From: Candidatus Aquabacterium excrementipullorum
GTDB lineage: Bacteria > Pseudomonadota > Gammaproteobacteria > Burkholderiales > Burkholderiaceae_C
Reading direction: 5' to 3'
DNA: 37,336 bases
Assembly (NCBI GenBank): GCA_019112875.1
Contig: DXIO01000128.1
Span: 1-37,336 of the forward strand
The notes beneath the pieces are model-generated. The model saw nothing but the letters and a program-made list of their open reading frames with translations, did not search any database and had not been told where the DNA came from. The stretch's first letter is position 1; each line of letters starts with the position of its first letter. Below, piece by piece: positions 36,457 through 37,336 of the stretch. A program made the translations under genes and the position numbers.

Positions 36457-37336
36457 TCAAGGATTGGAGTTGACGGCGACCACGCGTGCGCGGGGTTGCT
36501 GCTTGCTCGGCGGCACCACGCGGGCCTTGCTGCCCACGTTGTTGCGCGAAGCCACTTGGCGAACCTTGCCCTTGTTGTCGCTGTTGCGGGCCGAGGCCAC
36601 GGCGGTCGGCTTGACCACGCGGGCCGGTTTCGCGGCGGCAGTCTTCCCGTTGGCCTTGCTGTTGGATGCCACGTTGCGCCCCTTGGCCTTGGGGGCATCG
36701 TCATCGTCACGCGCGGCCACGGCGCGGGCATTGCGGCCTTCCTTGACCGGCACATACACCACCACCGACTGCGCACGCTGGAAGGTGGCGCCCACGCGCA
36801 CCTTGTTCCACTGCGCCACCTGCGATTCGGAGACCTTGTAGCGGCGCGCGATGCTGGCCACGGTGTCGCGCTTGCGGGCCTTGACCGTCATGCGGCGCAT
36901 GGGCGGCAGGTCGGGGGCCAGGGCCATCATGGCGTTGTCGGCCACGCTTTCAGAAACGTCCTGTTCACGGTGCTGGGCGCGGGGCACCAGCAGCGTGGAG
37001 CCGGCCTTGACCAGCATGCGCGGCGGGATGCGGTTGATCTCGCGCAGATCGGATTCGCTCATGCCGATGCGCTTGGCGGCGTCGGCCGAACGCATGGTCT
37101 TGGGCACGACCCAGGCCGTCCAGGTGGCCAGCGCGCCCTTGTGGCGCGACAGGTTGTGCATGAAGCTGCTGGCGTTGTCGTAGGGCAGCAGGATCTGCGG
37201 CGTGCCGGCGGCCAGGATCACCGGCTTGTTCATCGACGGGTTCAGCGCCTGGAAATCGCCCAGAGGCAACAGCGCGAGGCGGGCGGCCAGCGCCACGTCC
37301 ATGTCGCGCTGGATGGGCACGCTGACGAAGTAGGGG
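36457..37336 (-). CDS. mltD: Membrane-bound lytic murein transglycosylase D-like protein, C-terminal part
   Basis: The C-terminal 293 residues of a peptidoglycan lytic transglycosylase; the catalytic SLT domain lies beyond the right edge. The frame is open to the end of the window and reads PYFVSVPIQRDMDV before the first internal start, so it is 5' truncated, not a separate gene. The MltD-like segment LLPLGDFQALNPSMNKPVI is followed by a degenerate LysM (about 37140-37000: SADAAKRIGMSESDLREIN) and a clear LysM (VKARKRDTVASIARRYKVSE; QVAQWNKV). The tail is long, Lys/Arg/Ala-rich and probably disordered. The enzyme would act in the periplasm. Confidence 0.88.
   Translation of the reverse strand, partial: PYFVSVPIQRDMDVALAARLALLPLGDFQALNPSMNKPVILAAGTPQILLPYDNASSFMHNLSRHKGALATWTAWVVPKTMRSADAAKRIGMSESDLREINRIPPRMLVKAGSTLLVPRAQHREQDVSESVADNAMMALAPDLPPMRRMTVKARKRDTVASIARRYKVSESQVAQWNKVRVGATFQRAQSVVVYVPVKEGRNARAVAARDDDDAPKAKGRNVASNSKANGKTAAAKPARVVKPTAVASARNSDNKGKVRQVASRNNVGSKARVVPPSKQQPRARVVAVNSNP

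Noticed and set aside
37315..37320. GTG near the right edge as the start of a separate LysM protein
   Set aside because: The frame stays open to the window end and reads PYFVSVPIQRD, matching the inside of an MltD-type protein, so the gene is truncated by the window.

Overview
The window is GC-rich chromosomal DNA with tightly packed genes. It looks like a beta-proteobacterium of the order Burkholderiales (Leptothrix, Aquabacterium or Rubrivivax type). The reasons are the gene order pyrG-kdsA-eno-ftsB, the dnaX-ybaB-recR block, a PEP-CTERM secreted protein, and the style of the -10 promoter elements. This is inference from gene content; no RNA gene was found that would fix the taxon. Both ends cut through genes: mgtA lacks its last codons at the left, and an mltD-like gene lacks its 5' part at the right.

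Layout. 1-2567 (-): Mg2+ P-type ATPase. 3002-5193 (+): pta-ackA acetate operon. 5209-5805 (-): small lipoprotein. 5978-7330 (+): acid-phosphatase-type phosphoesterase. 7346-9660 (-): OsmC-family protein and an EAL-CBS-GGDEF cyclic-di-GMP protein. 9922-13444 (+): a secreted unknown protein, a large alkaline phosphatase and a PEP-CTERM protein, preceded by a good candidate Pho box. 13545-14876: an ArsC-family protein, a DUF3606-like protein and a secreted unknown. 15078-19342 (+): pyrG, kdsA, eno, ftsB. 19396-21503 (+): pnuC, a NadR-like kinase and truC. 21620-27931 (+): a giant repeat protein of 2103 residues. 27970-29480 (-): hslO and a gamma carbonic anhydrase. 29608-31244 (+): yaaA and a prolyl 4-hydroxylase-like oxygenase. 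31403-31591 (+): a small exported Ala/Lys-rich protein. 31723-33075 (-): an RhlE-type helicase behind a long structured leader. 33441-36445 (+): dnaX, ybaB, recR. 36457-37336 (-): mltD-like C-terminal part.

Functional themes. Housekeeping functions dominate: CTP, KDO, glycolysis, division, the replication clamp loader and repair. The accessory themes are phosphate scavenging from organic phosphate (two phosphatases and a Pho box), NAD precursor salvage (pnuC plus kinase), and a redox or peroxide-defence neighbourhood (hslO, yaaA and the 2-oxoglutarate oxygenase).

The most unusual object is the giant protein. About 231 tandem octapeptides stay in perfect phase over 5.5 kb. They are organised into higher-order blocks of 7, 10 and 10 octads (216 residues, five times), then 7 and 10 octads (136 residues, three times), and end in a calcium-loop C-terminal domain. 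The second point of interest is RNA: the leaders of rhlE and pyrG both contain terminator-like or competing stem-loops.
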